Assembly: GCA_002483765.1 (NCBI GenBank) | Contig: DLIO01000084.1 | Coordinates: 1 to 20,007, forward strand | DNA from: Lentisphaeria bacterium UBA7640 | GTDB lineage: Bacteria > Verrucomicrobiota > Lentisphaeria > Victivallales > Victivallaceae | Direction: 5' to 3' | Length of the DNA: 20,007 nucleotides | In this document: positions 6,710 to 14,866 of the stretch, in pieces | Numbering within the stretch: position 1 is the stretch's first letter | Layout: each line of letters opens with the position of its first letter | Position numbers and translations under genes: made by a program | Notes under the pieces: model-generated | Seen by the model: only the letters and a program-made list of their open reading frames with translations | What the model was told of the DNA's origin: nothing | Databases searched by the model: none

Positions 6710-8769
6710 TGTTGGCTATTGCTGCTGAAACTGGAATTATGTCTGGTGCGACACCAGAGCGCTTGGTAGTGGCTCTGATTTTGATTTTGTTTGCCGGACT
6801 GGTCGGAGGGCTTGTAGCTCAGAAGTTGCACCAGCCACTGATTCTCGGTTATATCTTAGTCGGGGCGTTAGTGGGGATTCCGTATAAAATATTCTCTGAT
6901 GCTTCATCCGATGTCGCTTTACAGGCGACAGCCAACATTGGCGTTGCCCTGCTGCTATTCTCAATGGGTTTAGAGTTTTCGAAAAAAGATATTAAGCCGA
7001 TTTACAAAGTTGCGGTTTGGGGTGCACTGATTCAGGTATTATTGACTTTAGGCATCGCGTTTGGCATTGGTAAAATGCTAAAGCTTAATACCATTCCGGC
7101 ACTATTGTTTGGAGTCGCGTTTGTCTCTACTAGTACCGCTGTTATCCTCAAGGTATTAGTCAGTAGAAACCGCATGGGAACTCTTTCAAGCCAAGTGATG
7201 ATTGGTATGTCCATTGTTCAGGATTTAACCGTGATACCATTGATGATACTGATTTGTAACATGAACAAATTGAGCGATGGTTGGTTTTTGTTCGCCAAAC
7301 CACTGGTACTTGGCACCGTTTTTATGGTGGTGATGATGATGTTTGGCACGAAATTTGTGCCGTGGTTATTGAAGTTTGTCGCTCGTTGGAACTCCAAAGA
7401 GTTGTTTTTATTAGCGGTAACAGCGATAAGCCTTGGGATTGGGTATATATCGGATAGGATGGAACTATCGTTTTCATTCGGAGCATTCCTGGCAGGGATT
7501 GTACTCAGCGATTCAGATTATGGGAAAAAAGCACTTTACGAGATGATGCCTGTCCGTGACCTATTCAGTATGCTTTTTTTCGTCTCTGTCGGGATGTTGC
7601 TGGACTGGCAGGTTTTAAGAGATAATTTCACTTTGATTATGGGATTGATGTTATTAACCAGTTTGGCGCGTACCATCCCACTTGCCGCGATTACGGCGTT
7701 CTATGGATATCGCAATGTGATTCCGGTGGCGATGTTATTTGGAATGACGGCAACTTCAGAAATTGCATTTGTGGTGATTGAACATGGATTGAGCAATGCA
7801 TTTTTCTCTAAAGAGATTTATGCATTGATTTTATGTGTGGTGGTTTGTTCGATGTTATCCGCGCCACTGCTGGATAATCTTATCAATCCAGTTTACAAGT
7901 TGTTACGCAAAACAGTTTGGAAATCTCCAATTAGTACAATTACCATTCCCGAATCAGGTTTACGCGATCACGTTATTATCACCGGAAGCGGCGCGATGGC
8001 GCGTTCAATTGCGACTTTACTTAAAAGATTACAGCTACCGTATCTGATTATCGATTCAGACCATTTGTCATTTCAGCACAATCAGAAAGAATCGTTAGTT
8101 TCTATTTACGGTGACCCGCATCAAGAGGTCATTTTAAATTCAGCAGGAATTGGGCGAGCCAAAATTTTATTGGCAGTTGCCGCTGGTTTCAGTGAAAACC
8201 TAACCGTAATCCGTTCTGCACGGGAATTACATCCAGATTTACCGATTGTCACTCGTGCCGATTCCGATGATGAAGTGAAAATGCTTCATGGCTATAAAAT
8301 TTACGAAGTAGTGCAGCCCAAATTGGAGGCCAGCTTGGAGATAATCCGTCAAGCATTGCTGAAGATGGAGGTGCCGGCAGCCGAGATTCAGAATTATTCA
8401 GACAAAGTTCGTCTCGACCACTATCGGCCACTACTTGAAGCACGTTCAGATTATCAATTATTAAGCAGGATGCGCAGTTTTGTTGGTTTGGCAGAGTTGC
8501 ATTGGGTGCTGATTCCGAATGACAGTCCGCTGAAGGAGTTGACCTTAAAAGAATCGCGCATCCGGAGCGAAACTGGAGTTTCTATCGTCGGCGTAATGCG
8601 AGATGGATGTTTTATCTCTAATCCTGGACCCGAATTCAAGCTTGCGGCTGGTGACATGTTAGCGGCGATTGGTACTCTTGAACAAAACCAAGTATTTGAA
8701 AATATGGCTATTACAACGCCGATTGAAGAAAAGTCGGAAAATATCGACTCAATCCCATTAAAAGCTTAA
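6709..8769 (+). CDS. Kef/CPA2-type monovalent cation:proton antiporter with RCK domains
   Basis: The 686-aa protein has the size and order of KefB/KefC-like transporters. Residues about 18-400 form a Na+/H+ exchanger membrane domain of about 12-13 helices, with the characteristic SIVQD (Q171, D172) and GAFLAGIVLSDSDYG. A cytoplasmic RCK-N (TrkA-N) Rossmann domain follows at about 418-540, with HVIITGSGAMA (G426, G428, A431), an acidic residue after the second strand (D449) and YGDP near 467-470. An RCK-C domain lies at about 585-665. Family members exchange K+ or Na+ for protons across the inner membrane, gated by nucleotide (and, in enterobacteria, by glutathione adducts); the transported ion is not evident here. 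A GGAG 10 nt before the ATG and the 1-nt overlap with the upstream gene support this start. The operon ends in a convergent spacer containing a GC palindrome. Confidence 0.93.
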   Translation: MLAIAAETGIMSGATPERLVVALILILFAGLVGGLVAQKLHQPLILGYILVGALVGIPYKIFSDASSDVALQATANIGVALLLFSMGLEFSKKDIKPIYKVAVWGALIQVLLTLGIAFGIGKMLKLNTIPALLFGVAFVSTSTAVILKVLVSRNRMGTLSSQVMIGMSIVQDLTVIPLMILICNMNKLSDGWFLFAKPLVLGTVFMVVMMMFGTKFVPWLLKFVARWNSKELFLLAVTAISLGIGYISDRMELSFSFGAFLAGIVLSDSDYGKKALYEMMPVRDLFSMLFFVSVGMLLDWQVLRDNFTLIMGLMLLTSLARTIPLAAITAFYGYRNVIPVAMLFGMTATSEIAFVVIEHGLSNAFFSKEIYALILCVVVCSMLSAPLLDNLINPVYKLLRKTVWKSPISTITIPESGLRDHVIITGSGAMARSIATLLKRLQLPYLIIDSDHLSFQHNQKESLVSIYGDPHQEVILNSAGIGRAKILLAVAAGFSENLTVIRSARELHPDLPIVTRADSDDEVKMLHGYKIYEVVQPKLEASLEIIRQALLKMEVPAAEIQNYSDKVRLDHYRPLLEARSDYQLLSRMRSFVGLAELHWVLIPNDSPLKELTLKESRIRSETGVSIVGVMRDGCFISNPGPEFKLAAGDMLAAIGTLEQNQVFENMAITTPIEEKSENIDSIPLKA

Positions 8770-8842
8770 ACCATTAAATCTAATATTGTATTAATATTTT
8801 GATCATTTATCGTGGATTCAAAACAATGTAAGTTTAGTCTTT

Positions 8843-8873
8843 AATTTGCGCGCGCATTATGCGCGCGCGAATT
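8843..8873. repeat. 31-bp GC-alternating palindrome, copy 2
   Basis: Same layout as copy 1 (3561-3591), with T instead of A after the first AATT and T at the centre. It lies between the convergent ends of the antiporter (8769) and permease (8903) genes, so it could serve both transcripts as a bidirectional hairpin. Outside AATT its flanks differ more from the other two copies. Confidence 0.9.
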
Positions 8874-8902
8874 GAACTTAAAAGTTAGGTAAAGTGCGGC
8901 TA

Positions 8903-10057
8903 TTAAATCCGGTTGCGCACTACATTGTACCAGCCGAATATAATAAATCCTAAAGTCGGTAACATTCCGGCGACAAAAGGAGGAAGTACGCCCTGTTTCC
9001 CAAGCATAAGAAATCCCATAGAAACCACGTAATAAACCACAATAATTACAATTGAAGAGATTACTGCTGCCATAATGCCAGAGCGTTCATTTTTAGTTGC
9101 GAGCGGAATTCCGAGGAACACAGCGAGAAAGCATGACCACGGATATGCCAAACGATACCACAACACCGATTCGAAAATTGCACGGCACCGCGGAGCCATG
9201 TTTTTAGTTTTCCGCAAAACGTCCCAAATAACCCAGATTGGCAACTCATCTTCATCTTTTACTGCGTTCAAAATATCGGTAGGAGTTTCAGTTATCTCTT
9301 CTCTAGTGTAAGTCATTTCATTAAGCTTTGATGATGCTTTGGGCATGAGACCATCTGTACTGTATGGCGTTTTGGTCACATTATGAAAAACCCAACCCTT
9401 CTTAGAGTCGAACTCCGAAGAATCAGCCATAATATCCCACTCAAGTGAACCATCGCTTCGGAACGACTTGAGCGTCGCTTGGTTTTGTTTACCATCTACG
9501 TCAAAATATTTAAAAAGCCAAGTGCGTTTCTTATCCGGACTGCGATAAGTTAACATTTTTTGGAATGACAAAGATTCTTCCTTGGATTTGGTTGCCGCAA
9601 CCTTGAGGATTACTGCTTCGCGTTCGGTATATGGAATTAACATTTCGTTGAACCAAAAATTAAGTCCGGTGACAAATAATCCAACAATAAAAATAGGGCA
9701 TCCGCAACGCATGAGCGACAATCCAGAAGCACGCATCGCGGTTACCTCCATATGCTTGCCAAACATTGCCATGGTCCACATGCAACTTAGTAACATTGAA
9801 ATCGGTAGCACAAAACGGATATTACCCGGCAATTTTAAGATAAAATACTGGATAGTGCGCGCCATCGGCACCTTACTGTCTAGAAAATCGCTAAGATCAT
9901 TGAAAACATCACCGAGCAAGAACAAAACGATAAACACCAACATCAAAATGCACGAATAAACCATGAATTCGCTAAAGATATAAAAGTCCAACGTTGGTAG
10001 GAAAAACCACTTTCTTTTTACCGGATAAAGTTCCGTTGTTAAATTCATCTTTTCCAT
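8903..10057 (-). CDS. LptF/LptG-family LPS export permease, LptG-like
   Basis: The 384-aa protein matches YjgP/YjgQ permeases, which with LptB2 extract lipopolysaccharide from the inner membrane and pass it to LptC. It has six membrane segments (about 30-49, 80-98, 120-137, 303-320, 331-353, 359-378) and a periplasmic beta-jellyroll between helices 3 and 4 (about 145-290). The cytoplasmic loop MEVTAMRASGLSL (about 103-115), which meets the ATPase, resembles the LptG form (ELTAMRAAGISL) more than LptF. The ATG at 10057 is 5 nt from GGAG. No lptF, lptB or lptC lies beside it, although lptF and lptG are often paired, so the partners must be encoded elsewhere. Its presence implies an LPS-bearing outer membrane. 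Confidence 0.9.
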   Translation of the reverse strand: MEKMNLTTELYPVKRKWFFLPTLDFYIFSEFMVYSCILMLVFIVLFLLGDVFNDLSDFLDSKVPMARTIQYFILKLPGNIRFVLPISMLLSCMWTMAMFGKHMEVTAMRASGLSLMRCGCPIFIVGLFVTGLNFWFNEMLIPYTEREAVILKVAATKSKEESLSFQKMLTYRSPDKKRTWLFKYFDVDGKQNQATLKSFRSDGSLEWDIMADSSEFDSKKGWVFHNVTKTPYSTDGLMPKASSKLNEMTYTREEITETPTDILNAVKDEDELPIWVIWDVLRKTKNMAPRCRAIFESVLWYRLAYPWSCFLAVFLGIPLATKNERSGIMAAVISSIVIIVVYYVVSMGFLMLGKQGVLPPFVAGMLPTLGFIIFGWYNVVRNRI

Positions 10058-10142
10058 GCATGCTCCGAGTTATTTTATGAACTTAGAATATACTACAATT
10101 TAACACAAAAAAAAGGAACAAAAGCGTTTCTGGAATGTCTTC

Positions 10143-10160
10143 GCGTGAGGATATTCACGC
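10143..10160. repeat. Small hairpin downstream of the SNF2 helicase gene
   Basis: GCGTGA and TCACGC form a 6-bp stem around a 6-nt loop, 56 nt beyond the helicase stop. No T-run follows on the minus strand, so it is not a convincing intrinsic terminator. The rest of the 10058-10215 spacer shows nothing else. Confidence 0.3.
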
Positions 10161-10215
10161 TATAGGCAGGAATGTCGATGTTACCTTCTTACGTCTCCTC
10201 TGTTTTATGCTCTTA

Positions 10216-12987
10216 TTACAATGAGATTTTCGCAATAATTTTATTGGTTTCGTCAATTAAAGCCGTTGCATTCTGGCTCAAATTGACAGCATCAAGATCA
10301 ACATTTCCACAACATAGTTTTATTAATGCCACCAATTCATCCCTCATATCTAGTTTAATCTTAAGTTGATCAATCAATTTCACGTCAAACTTCGATGGTT
10401 CAGTCTCTGGCAATTCATTCATGCCTAAAACGGAAAGCGCATTAACGGAGATATCAATACTCTCCTTCGCCGGTGAAGTTGCTTCCTCTTCAAAACCGCC
10501 AGCGAACAGCACACTTGCCATCTTTAATTGCCGTTCCGCACGTTTCAGAATATTCTGTGCCATTTTCACTTTTTGTGCAGTTATATCGGGTTTAGGCTTC
10601 GACATGCTTTCGGTCTTGTATAGCGCCGCAGATACTTTTTCGTTAATGGTGATCAACCCTTTTTCTGCCAAGTTTTGAAGTAATTGGTAGGTCGCTTCGT
10701 CAACAACAGTAATATCTTGGTGGTGAACGCGGTTATTGGTTTTTGCAATCACTTGGGCTAGATGAGACGCAGTATCTTTAACTTTATTTGAAACGGCGAA
10801 TACAGACTTAATTTCATTGGTCGCTTCGTCAATAATTGACGCACAAAGTTTCGTATTTTCTCCAGCATCAAGTCTTATCTCCTGTTCAAATTGTTCCACC
10901 GCTGATACATCTTTTGGCGGCGCGGCTACCGTGGTATTCATGATCTCTGCGAGCCGTTCGATAAAAGTATTTCTAGCATTAGGGCTCTCTATTAAGTCGA
11001 TATCGCCACGGCCATCCAGAACGCCATCAGCGAGCCCCTGTTTAAACTTAAGAGTTGCGATCATTTTATGTTCAATGGTTCCCTCCGCGACCAGATTGAT
11101 AACATTGACTACGTTTTTCTGGTGTTTCCGCCAAGCACGCGCAATCCGCTGTTCCAATCTTGCAGGATTCCATGGGAGGTCCATATTTATAACCACGCTG
11201 GCGGCTTGAAGGTTTAATCCGAGTCCACCGGAATCAGAAGATAAAAAGACCCTACAATCGAGATCGTTTTTGAATTTCTTGATTTCGTCGCGCCGCTTAT
11301 TCTGAGGAACAGATCCGACATGCCATGCAAAATCGATCTTATTTTCTTTGAGTTGCACCTGAACCAAATCAAGCATTCTGACCCATTCAGAAAAAATTAT
11401 TACTTTTCGCCCCGGATCATTGTCCCAGAGATCAGTCAAAATCTTTAAGAGTTCGTCAACCTTGGGCGAGTCGGTGATTTCCTGATCCATGATATAACAG
11501 CTGTCGCAAAGCATTCTCATGCACGCGAGCCAGCGTTGCAAACGTTCGTGTTCCTCTGGCCTCAGGGGACGTTGTTCGGCAATACGCATTAAGATTAAAA
11601 CCCGATAATCATATTCACTGTAACGCTTGCTTTGTTCCGGCGTCAATTTAACAAAATAGTTGTTGTCAATTCTTTCTGGCAGTTGTTCGGCGATCTCATC
11701 TTTACGACGCCTCATCATAATCGGCTGAATTTTTTCATGTAGTTGCCGCAAGTTTTTGAACCCGTCGGTTTTTCCCTCAATGTCAAAGTCATAGTATTGG
11801 CGATTGAAGCGGAAGAGGCTACCGAAAACCGTATTGTCAATATAATCAACGAGAGAATATAGTTCCTCAATTCTATTTTCCAGCGGCGTGCCGGTTAAAA
11901 CAAAAGCAAAACGAGACTGTAGTTTTTTAATACTCTGTGCCGTTTTAGTTTTCCAATTTTTGATCCGTTGAGCTTCATCGAGAATAACCAGATCTGGGGT
12001 AAAGTCTTGATTGACTTCATTATAATCGCGAACAATCTGTTCGTAATTGGTAATCAGAAAAAAATTTGCACAATTTTTATAAGCATCCAGTCGGAATTTA
12101 CGATCCCCGAACAATACCGTCGAAGATAAACTGGTAAACTTATTGATCTGCTCTTCCCATTCTGCCTTCAACGAAGCCGGGCAAATTATCAGGACGCGTT
12201 TTATATTATGAATATTGCGTAAAACATTTGCCGCTGCAATGGCTTGTACGGTTTTTCCCAAACCCATTTCGTCCGCGAGCATGGCGCGTTCTGTAAAAGC
12301 GAGATGGAGCATCCCGTCAATCTGATAATCATACAGAGGAAAACGGAGAAACTCAGCCTCCCCTGCCACTTTTCTCAATTCCACGGCATACTTTTTCTGA
12401 ATTTCCTGGTTATGACGTTGGCTACTTAATTTCCCGGCCAGTTCTAAAACCGCCCCGGATACGCGGATTTCATTTCTGACTTTGCTGGAAGCTTGTTCGT
12501 AATCCCGGAGAAAAACCTGAAGAGTGTTCTCAATCGGCTTTTTGAAATTATTAGAAATATCCAAATATTTTTTCAAAAAAGTCATCGCCACCGTGGCCGG
12601 TTTAGGTGGGAACTCAATGGTTAATTGCGCATCGCTGCCGAAATCTACAAATATTTCAATAAAGGGCGAATCTTTTTTCTTCGCCTTGATTTTAGATAAA
12701 ACTTTCTCAATGTGTTTACAAGTGCCTAGCGAATTTTTTTTAAAGTCCGGACACGAACAGTGATTAAAGCATTTTTGCAGAGAACGAATCTCCACTTTAT
12801 ACTGCACTGGATTATCGTTATCTTTTTTGGAAATCATATAATCGGCGAAGACATTACTACCTTCGCTAATACGTTTGACGATCATTGATTCGGTTAATGC
12901 CCGGGATTTTCGCAGTTTAATTTCATGTTCATCGGTAGTATTCCAACTAGGATATTTTGAATGTGGTTTCTTATTTGACTTTTTCAC
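10216..12987 (-). CDS. SWIM zinc-finger SNF2-family helicase/ATPase
   Basis: The 923-aa protein has an N-terminal SWIM zinc finger (C77-x-C79 and C90-x-H92) and a complete SNF2 motor. Visible motifs are GLGKT (Walker A, 242-246), DEAQ (337-340), TGTPLENR (365-372), SSDSGGLGLNLQAA (583-596) and QRIARAWRKHQ (613-623) with arginine fingers. SNF2 proteins use ATP to translocate on double-stranded DNA and remodel protein-DNA complexes; SWIM fingers bind nucleic acid or protein. A C-terminal extension (about 660-923) is helical, with AERQLKMASVLFAGGFEEEATSPAKES-like spacing that faintly recalls HEPN domains (not established; no RxxxxH motif). The start is GTG at 12987 with a weak GAGAG about 8 nt upstream. 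The gene stands alone, with no methylase, nuclease or RNA polymerase neighbour to suggest DISARM-type defence or a RapA role. In vivo function is unknown. Confidence 0.88.
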   Translation of the reverse strand: MKKSNKKPHSKYPSWNTTDEHEIKLRKSRALTESMIVKRISEGSNVFADYMISKKDNDNPVQYKVEIRSLQKCFNHCSCPDFKKNSLGTCKHIEKVLSKIKAKKKDSPFIEIFVDFGSDAQLTIEFPPKPATVAMTFLKKYLDISNNFKKPIENTLQVFLRDYEQASSKVRNEIRVSGAVLELAGKLSSQRHNQEIQKKYAVELRKVAGEAEFLRFPLYDYQIDGMLHLAFTERAMLADEMGLGKTVQAIAAANVLRNIHNIKRVLIICPASLKAEWEEQINKFTSLSSTVLFGDRKFRLDAYKNCANFFLITNYEQIVRDYNEVNQDFTPDLVILDEAQRIKNWKTKTAQSIKKLQSRFAFVLTGTPLENRIEELYSLVDYIDNTVFGSLFRFNRQYYDFDIEGKTDGFKNLRQLHEKIQPIMMRRRKDEIAEQLPERIDNNYFVKLTPEQSKRYSEYDYRVLILMRIAEQRPLRPEEHERLQRWLACMRMLCDSCYIMDQEITDSPKVDELLKILTDLWDNDPGRKVIIFSEWVRMLDLVQVQLKENKIDFAWHVGSVPQNKRRDEIKKFKNDLDCRVFLSSDSGGLGLNLQAASVVINMDLPWNPARLEQRIARAWRKHQKNVVNVINLVAEGTIEHKMIATLKFKQGLADGVLDGRGDIDLIESPNARNTFIERLAEIMNTTVAAPPKDVSAVEQFEQEIRLDAGENTKLCASIIDEATNEIKSVFAVSNKVKDTASHLAQVIAKTNNRVHHQDITVVDEATYQLLQNLAEKGLITINEKVSAALYKTESMSKPKPDITAQKVKMAQNILKRAERQLKMASVLFAGGFEEEATSPAKESIDISVNALSVLGMNELPETEPSKFDVKLIDQLKIKLDMRDELVALIKLCCGNVDLDAVNLSQNATALIDETNKIIAKISL

Positions 12988-13149
12988 GTAAATCTCTCAT
13001 TTGTATTTTGGGTTTAACTTTTTTTACGTATTAGAATTATGAAAATATAAAGGTATCAACGCTTGAAATCAAGAATATTTGGAAAGAAATTGAAAATTGA
13101 AAGAGGGTTCCGTCCATGACTGACCCGGCTCCCCCGACTCCCCAACTCT
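12988..13149. other. Intergenic spacer with a C-rich tract
   Basis: The first half is AT-rich and probably carries the helicase promoter: TTGATA, 18 nt and TCTAAT are possible on the minus strand. Positions 13123-13143 are unusually C-rich (G-runs of 3, 5 and 4 on the minus strand), just downstream of the AraC gene stop. Confidence 0.4.
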
Positions 13150-13971
13150 TTACTGCCGGATACTGAATTCGCGGCGATATGCCAAAGGAGAGATATTGCG
13201 ATGTTTTTTGAAGATACGCGAAAAATAAAATTCATCATCGAACCCACAAAGATTAGCCAGTTTTGCGATCGGTTCGGAGGTTTCGACCAACAGTTTAACG
13301 GCTAGATGCAGCCGGCTGTTGATTAGAAATTGTTGCGGTGGTAATCCCGTATATTGTTTGAATAGCCTGCGGAAATGCGTGGGCGAAATATACATATTTG
13401 CCGCTTCTTTAGTGAAATCCCACTCCAAATGGGGTTTTTCACGAAGCGATTTATAAAGGCTTTTTAATTTCAGTTCGTGATGTGCTGGTAGCGTGTTGGC
13501 GAAGTCTTGTTGTTCATGTAACTGCAAAAGTAAATTTTCTAAAAGCGCTACCGCTCTGTCGTGATGGCGGTATTCATAGTTTAACGTTTTATTCAACAAC
13601 GTCATGGTTTCCATAAAACGTTCCGGATGAATAATTTTGATCAAAGGTTGTTCTGGATTGATCGGCATTAATCCACTTTCGCGAAAGCGTTCAGCGCGTT
13701 TTCCGCTAAAACAAACAAAATTGTGGAAACGCGGTTCGCCGTTTACCGAACCATACTGAAAACGTGGTCCCGGCCAAGTTATAAATGCCCACGAACCTTC
13801 AACTTTAAATTCCAAGCGTTCGTCGAAAATCAGGTGCAAGCCACCGCTGTGGTTGTATTGAATCCCATAATAATTAGGAAAAATACGGTCGTGCATGGCA
13901 TAATGGTCTTCAGCCATGCCTTTGCCGATAAATTTAAGTCCGTCAAAATAATTCATGTTCATAAAGTCCAT
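13150..13971 (-). CDS. AraC-family transcriptional regulator
   Basis: This 273-aa protein has an N-terminal cupin-like ligand-sensing region (about 1-150, with HSGGLHLIFDERLEF and related beta strands) and a C-terminal AraC/XylS DNA-binding domain (about 172-273). Helix-turn-helix 1 lies around 185-205 (FTKEAANMYISPTHFRRLFKQYTG). Helix-turn-helix 2 with the family signature covers about 233-267 (IAKLANLCGFDDEFYFSRIFKKH, SPLAYRR). Family members usually sense a sugar or related small molecule and activate adjacent catabolic genes. It diverges from a sugar isomerase/oxidoreductase operon, with 116 nt between them carrying a direct repeat suited to AraC-type binding, so it probably controls that operon. 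The start is uncertain: ATG codons at residues 1, 4 and 6 are all possible and none has a good ribosome site. Confidence 0.92.
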   Translation of the reverse strand: MDFMNMNYFDGLKFIGKGMAEDHYAMHDRIFPNYYGIQYNHSGGLHLIFDERLEFKVEGSWAFITWPGPRFQYGSVNGEPRFHNFVCFSGKRAERFRESGLMPINPEQPLIKIIHPERFMETMTLLNKTLNYEYRHHDRAVALLENLLLQLHEQQDFANTLPAHHELKLKSLYKSLREKPHLEWDFTKEAANMYISPTHFRRLFKQYTGLPPQQFLINSRLHLAVKLLVETSEPIAKLANLCGFDDEFYFSRIFKKHRNISPLAYRREFSIRQ

Positions 13972-13977
13972 AAAGTT

Positions 13978-14033
13978 GCATATTTTATCTATTCACAAAT
14001 ATAATTCTGGTTGTATATTTTATCCAGTTAGAA
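13978..14033. promoter_or_regulatory. Direct repeat, candidate AraC-regulator operator
   Basis: Two direct copies of a 21-nt motif, at 13978-13998 and 14013-14033, agree at 16 of 21 positions and share ATATTTTATC. Their starts are 35 bp apart. The right copy ends 2 nt before a -10 at 14036, where an activator could contact RNA polymerase. Directly repeated sites are typical of AraC-family proteins, which bind as two HTH motifs per monomer. Confidence 0.6.
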
Positions 14034-14035
14034 AT

Positions 14036-14041
14036 TATAAT
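14036..14041 (+). promoter_or_regulatory. -10 element of the sugar operon promoter
   Basis: A perfect TATAAT lies about 50 nt before the isomerase ATG. No good -35 hexamer occurs at 16-18 nt; the region is occupied by the right copy of the direct repeat. This fits an activator-dependent promoter with a leader of about 40 nt. Confidence 0.5.
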
Positions 14042-14087
14042 AGTTTCTTATCTTCCAATAAATTTAAAAAAACAGAGTGGTGGAAAA

Positions 14088-14849
14088 ATGAAATTTGGAA
14101 TTGCTGATTACGGAATGAATGTTTGGCACGGCGGCCTTTACAGTGTTGAGGATCGTCTCTTGACGCTACGCGAACTTGGTTACAACGGTATTGAGCGGAT
14201 TGAAGCGGTCAGCGCGTCAGACGCTATCAACAAAGCAACACTTTATCGCCAACTCGGTATGGATTTTTCAACCTGTCGCGGACCAAACGTGCAAGCCGGC
14301 ATCGAATGGACTTGTGGTTTGGGTAAAGAATATGTGTGGTTAACTCCTGGACAAGTCAATCGCGAAGTGGATTTTGACGTTTATTGTCGCCGCGCCAACG
14401 AAATGATCCGTGTTTGTGCGAAATTTGGTTTGAAAGCCGCACTCCACAATCACATGAATCAGCGCATTGAGAATCAGAATGAACTCGATAAATTTATGGA
14501 AAAATGTCCGGACGCCGGACTTCTTTTGGATACTGGACATCTCAGCGCCGCTGGAGGAGATGTTATCGGAACCGTGAAAAAATATTTCAAAAACATTGTC
14601 GCAGTCCATTTGAAAGATGTTGAATTGACAGGAGATCGGGATGAAAACGGTCGTGCTGTAGAATGGCGTTTTTGTGAATTGGGAACTGGCAACGACGGGC
14701 TGGATAATGCCGCCGTCATGCATGAATTGGTCAAACGTGGTTACGACGGTTGGGTTCATATTGAACACGACGCTCATCAGCGCGAACCGCTGGACGATCT
14801 CAAGGTTAGCTTAGAATTTCTTCGCGACGCCGGTTTTGTAAAAAAATAA
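14088..14849 (+). CDS. Sugar phosphate isomerase/epimerase-like TIM-barrel protein
   Basis: The 253-aa protein belongs to the xylose isomerase-like TIM-barrel (AP endonuclease 2) superfamily, whose members use a divalent metal to isomerise, epimerise or dehydrate sugars and inositols. Visible conserved sites include LHNHM (H120, H122), LLLDTGHL (D148, H151), VHLKD (H174, D177), ELGTG (E197) and HIEHD (E226). The arrangement is closest to IolE/IolI-type proteins and the many uncharacterised isomerases paired with oxidoreductases. No signal peptide is present, so it is cytoplasmic. A GGTGG precedes the ATG by 5 nt. It is the first gene of a two-gene operon, 17 nt before the oxidoreductase, opposite the AraC regulator. 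The substrate cannot be read from the sequence; the pair may oxidise and isomerise an uncommon sugar or cyclitol. Confidence 0.88.
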   Translation: MKFGIADYGMNVWHGGLYSVEDRLLTLRELGYNGIERIEAVSASDAINKATLYRQLGMDFSTCRGPNVQAGIEWTCGLGKEYVWLTPGQVNREVDFDVYCRRANEMIRVCAKFGLKAALHNHMNQRIENQNELDKFMEKCPDAGLLLDTGHLSAAGGDVIGTVKKYFKNIVAVHLKDVELTGDRDENGRAVEWRFCELGTGNDGLDNAAVMHELVKRGYDGWVHIEHDAHQREPLDDLKVSLEFLRDAGFVKK

Positions 14850-14866
14850 CTTGGAGCTTTAACAAA

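Noticed and set aside
6397..6831. Minus-strand frame of 144 codons across the orphan gene and antiporter start
   Set aside because: It is a shadow of the coupled rightward genes; the Ser-rich composition lacks any family motif.
10216..12987. SNF2 helicase as part of a DISARM or other defence system
   Set aside because: No methyltransferase, phospholipase D, DUF1998 or nuclease gene flanks it; neighbours are an LPS permease and a sugar regulator.
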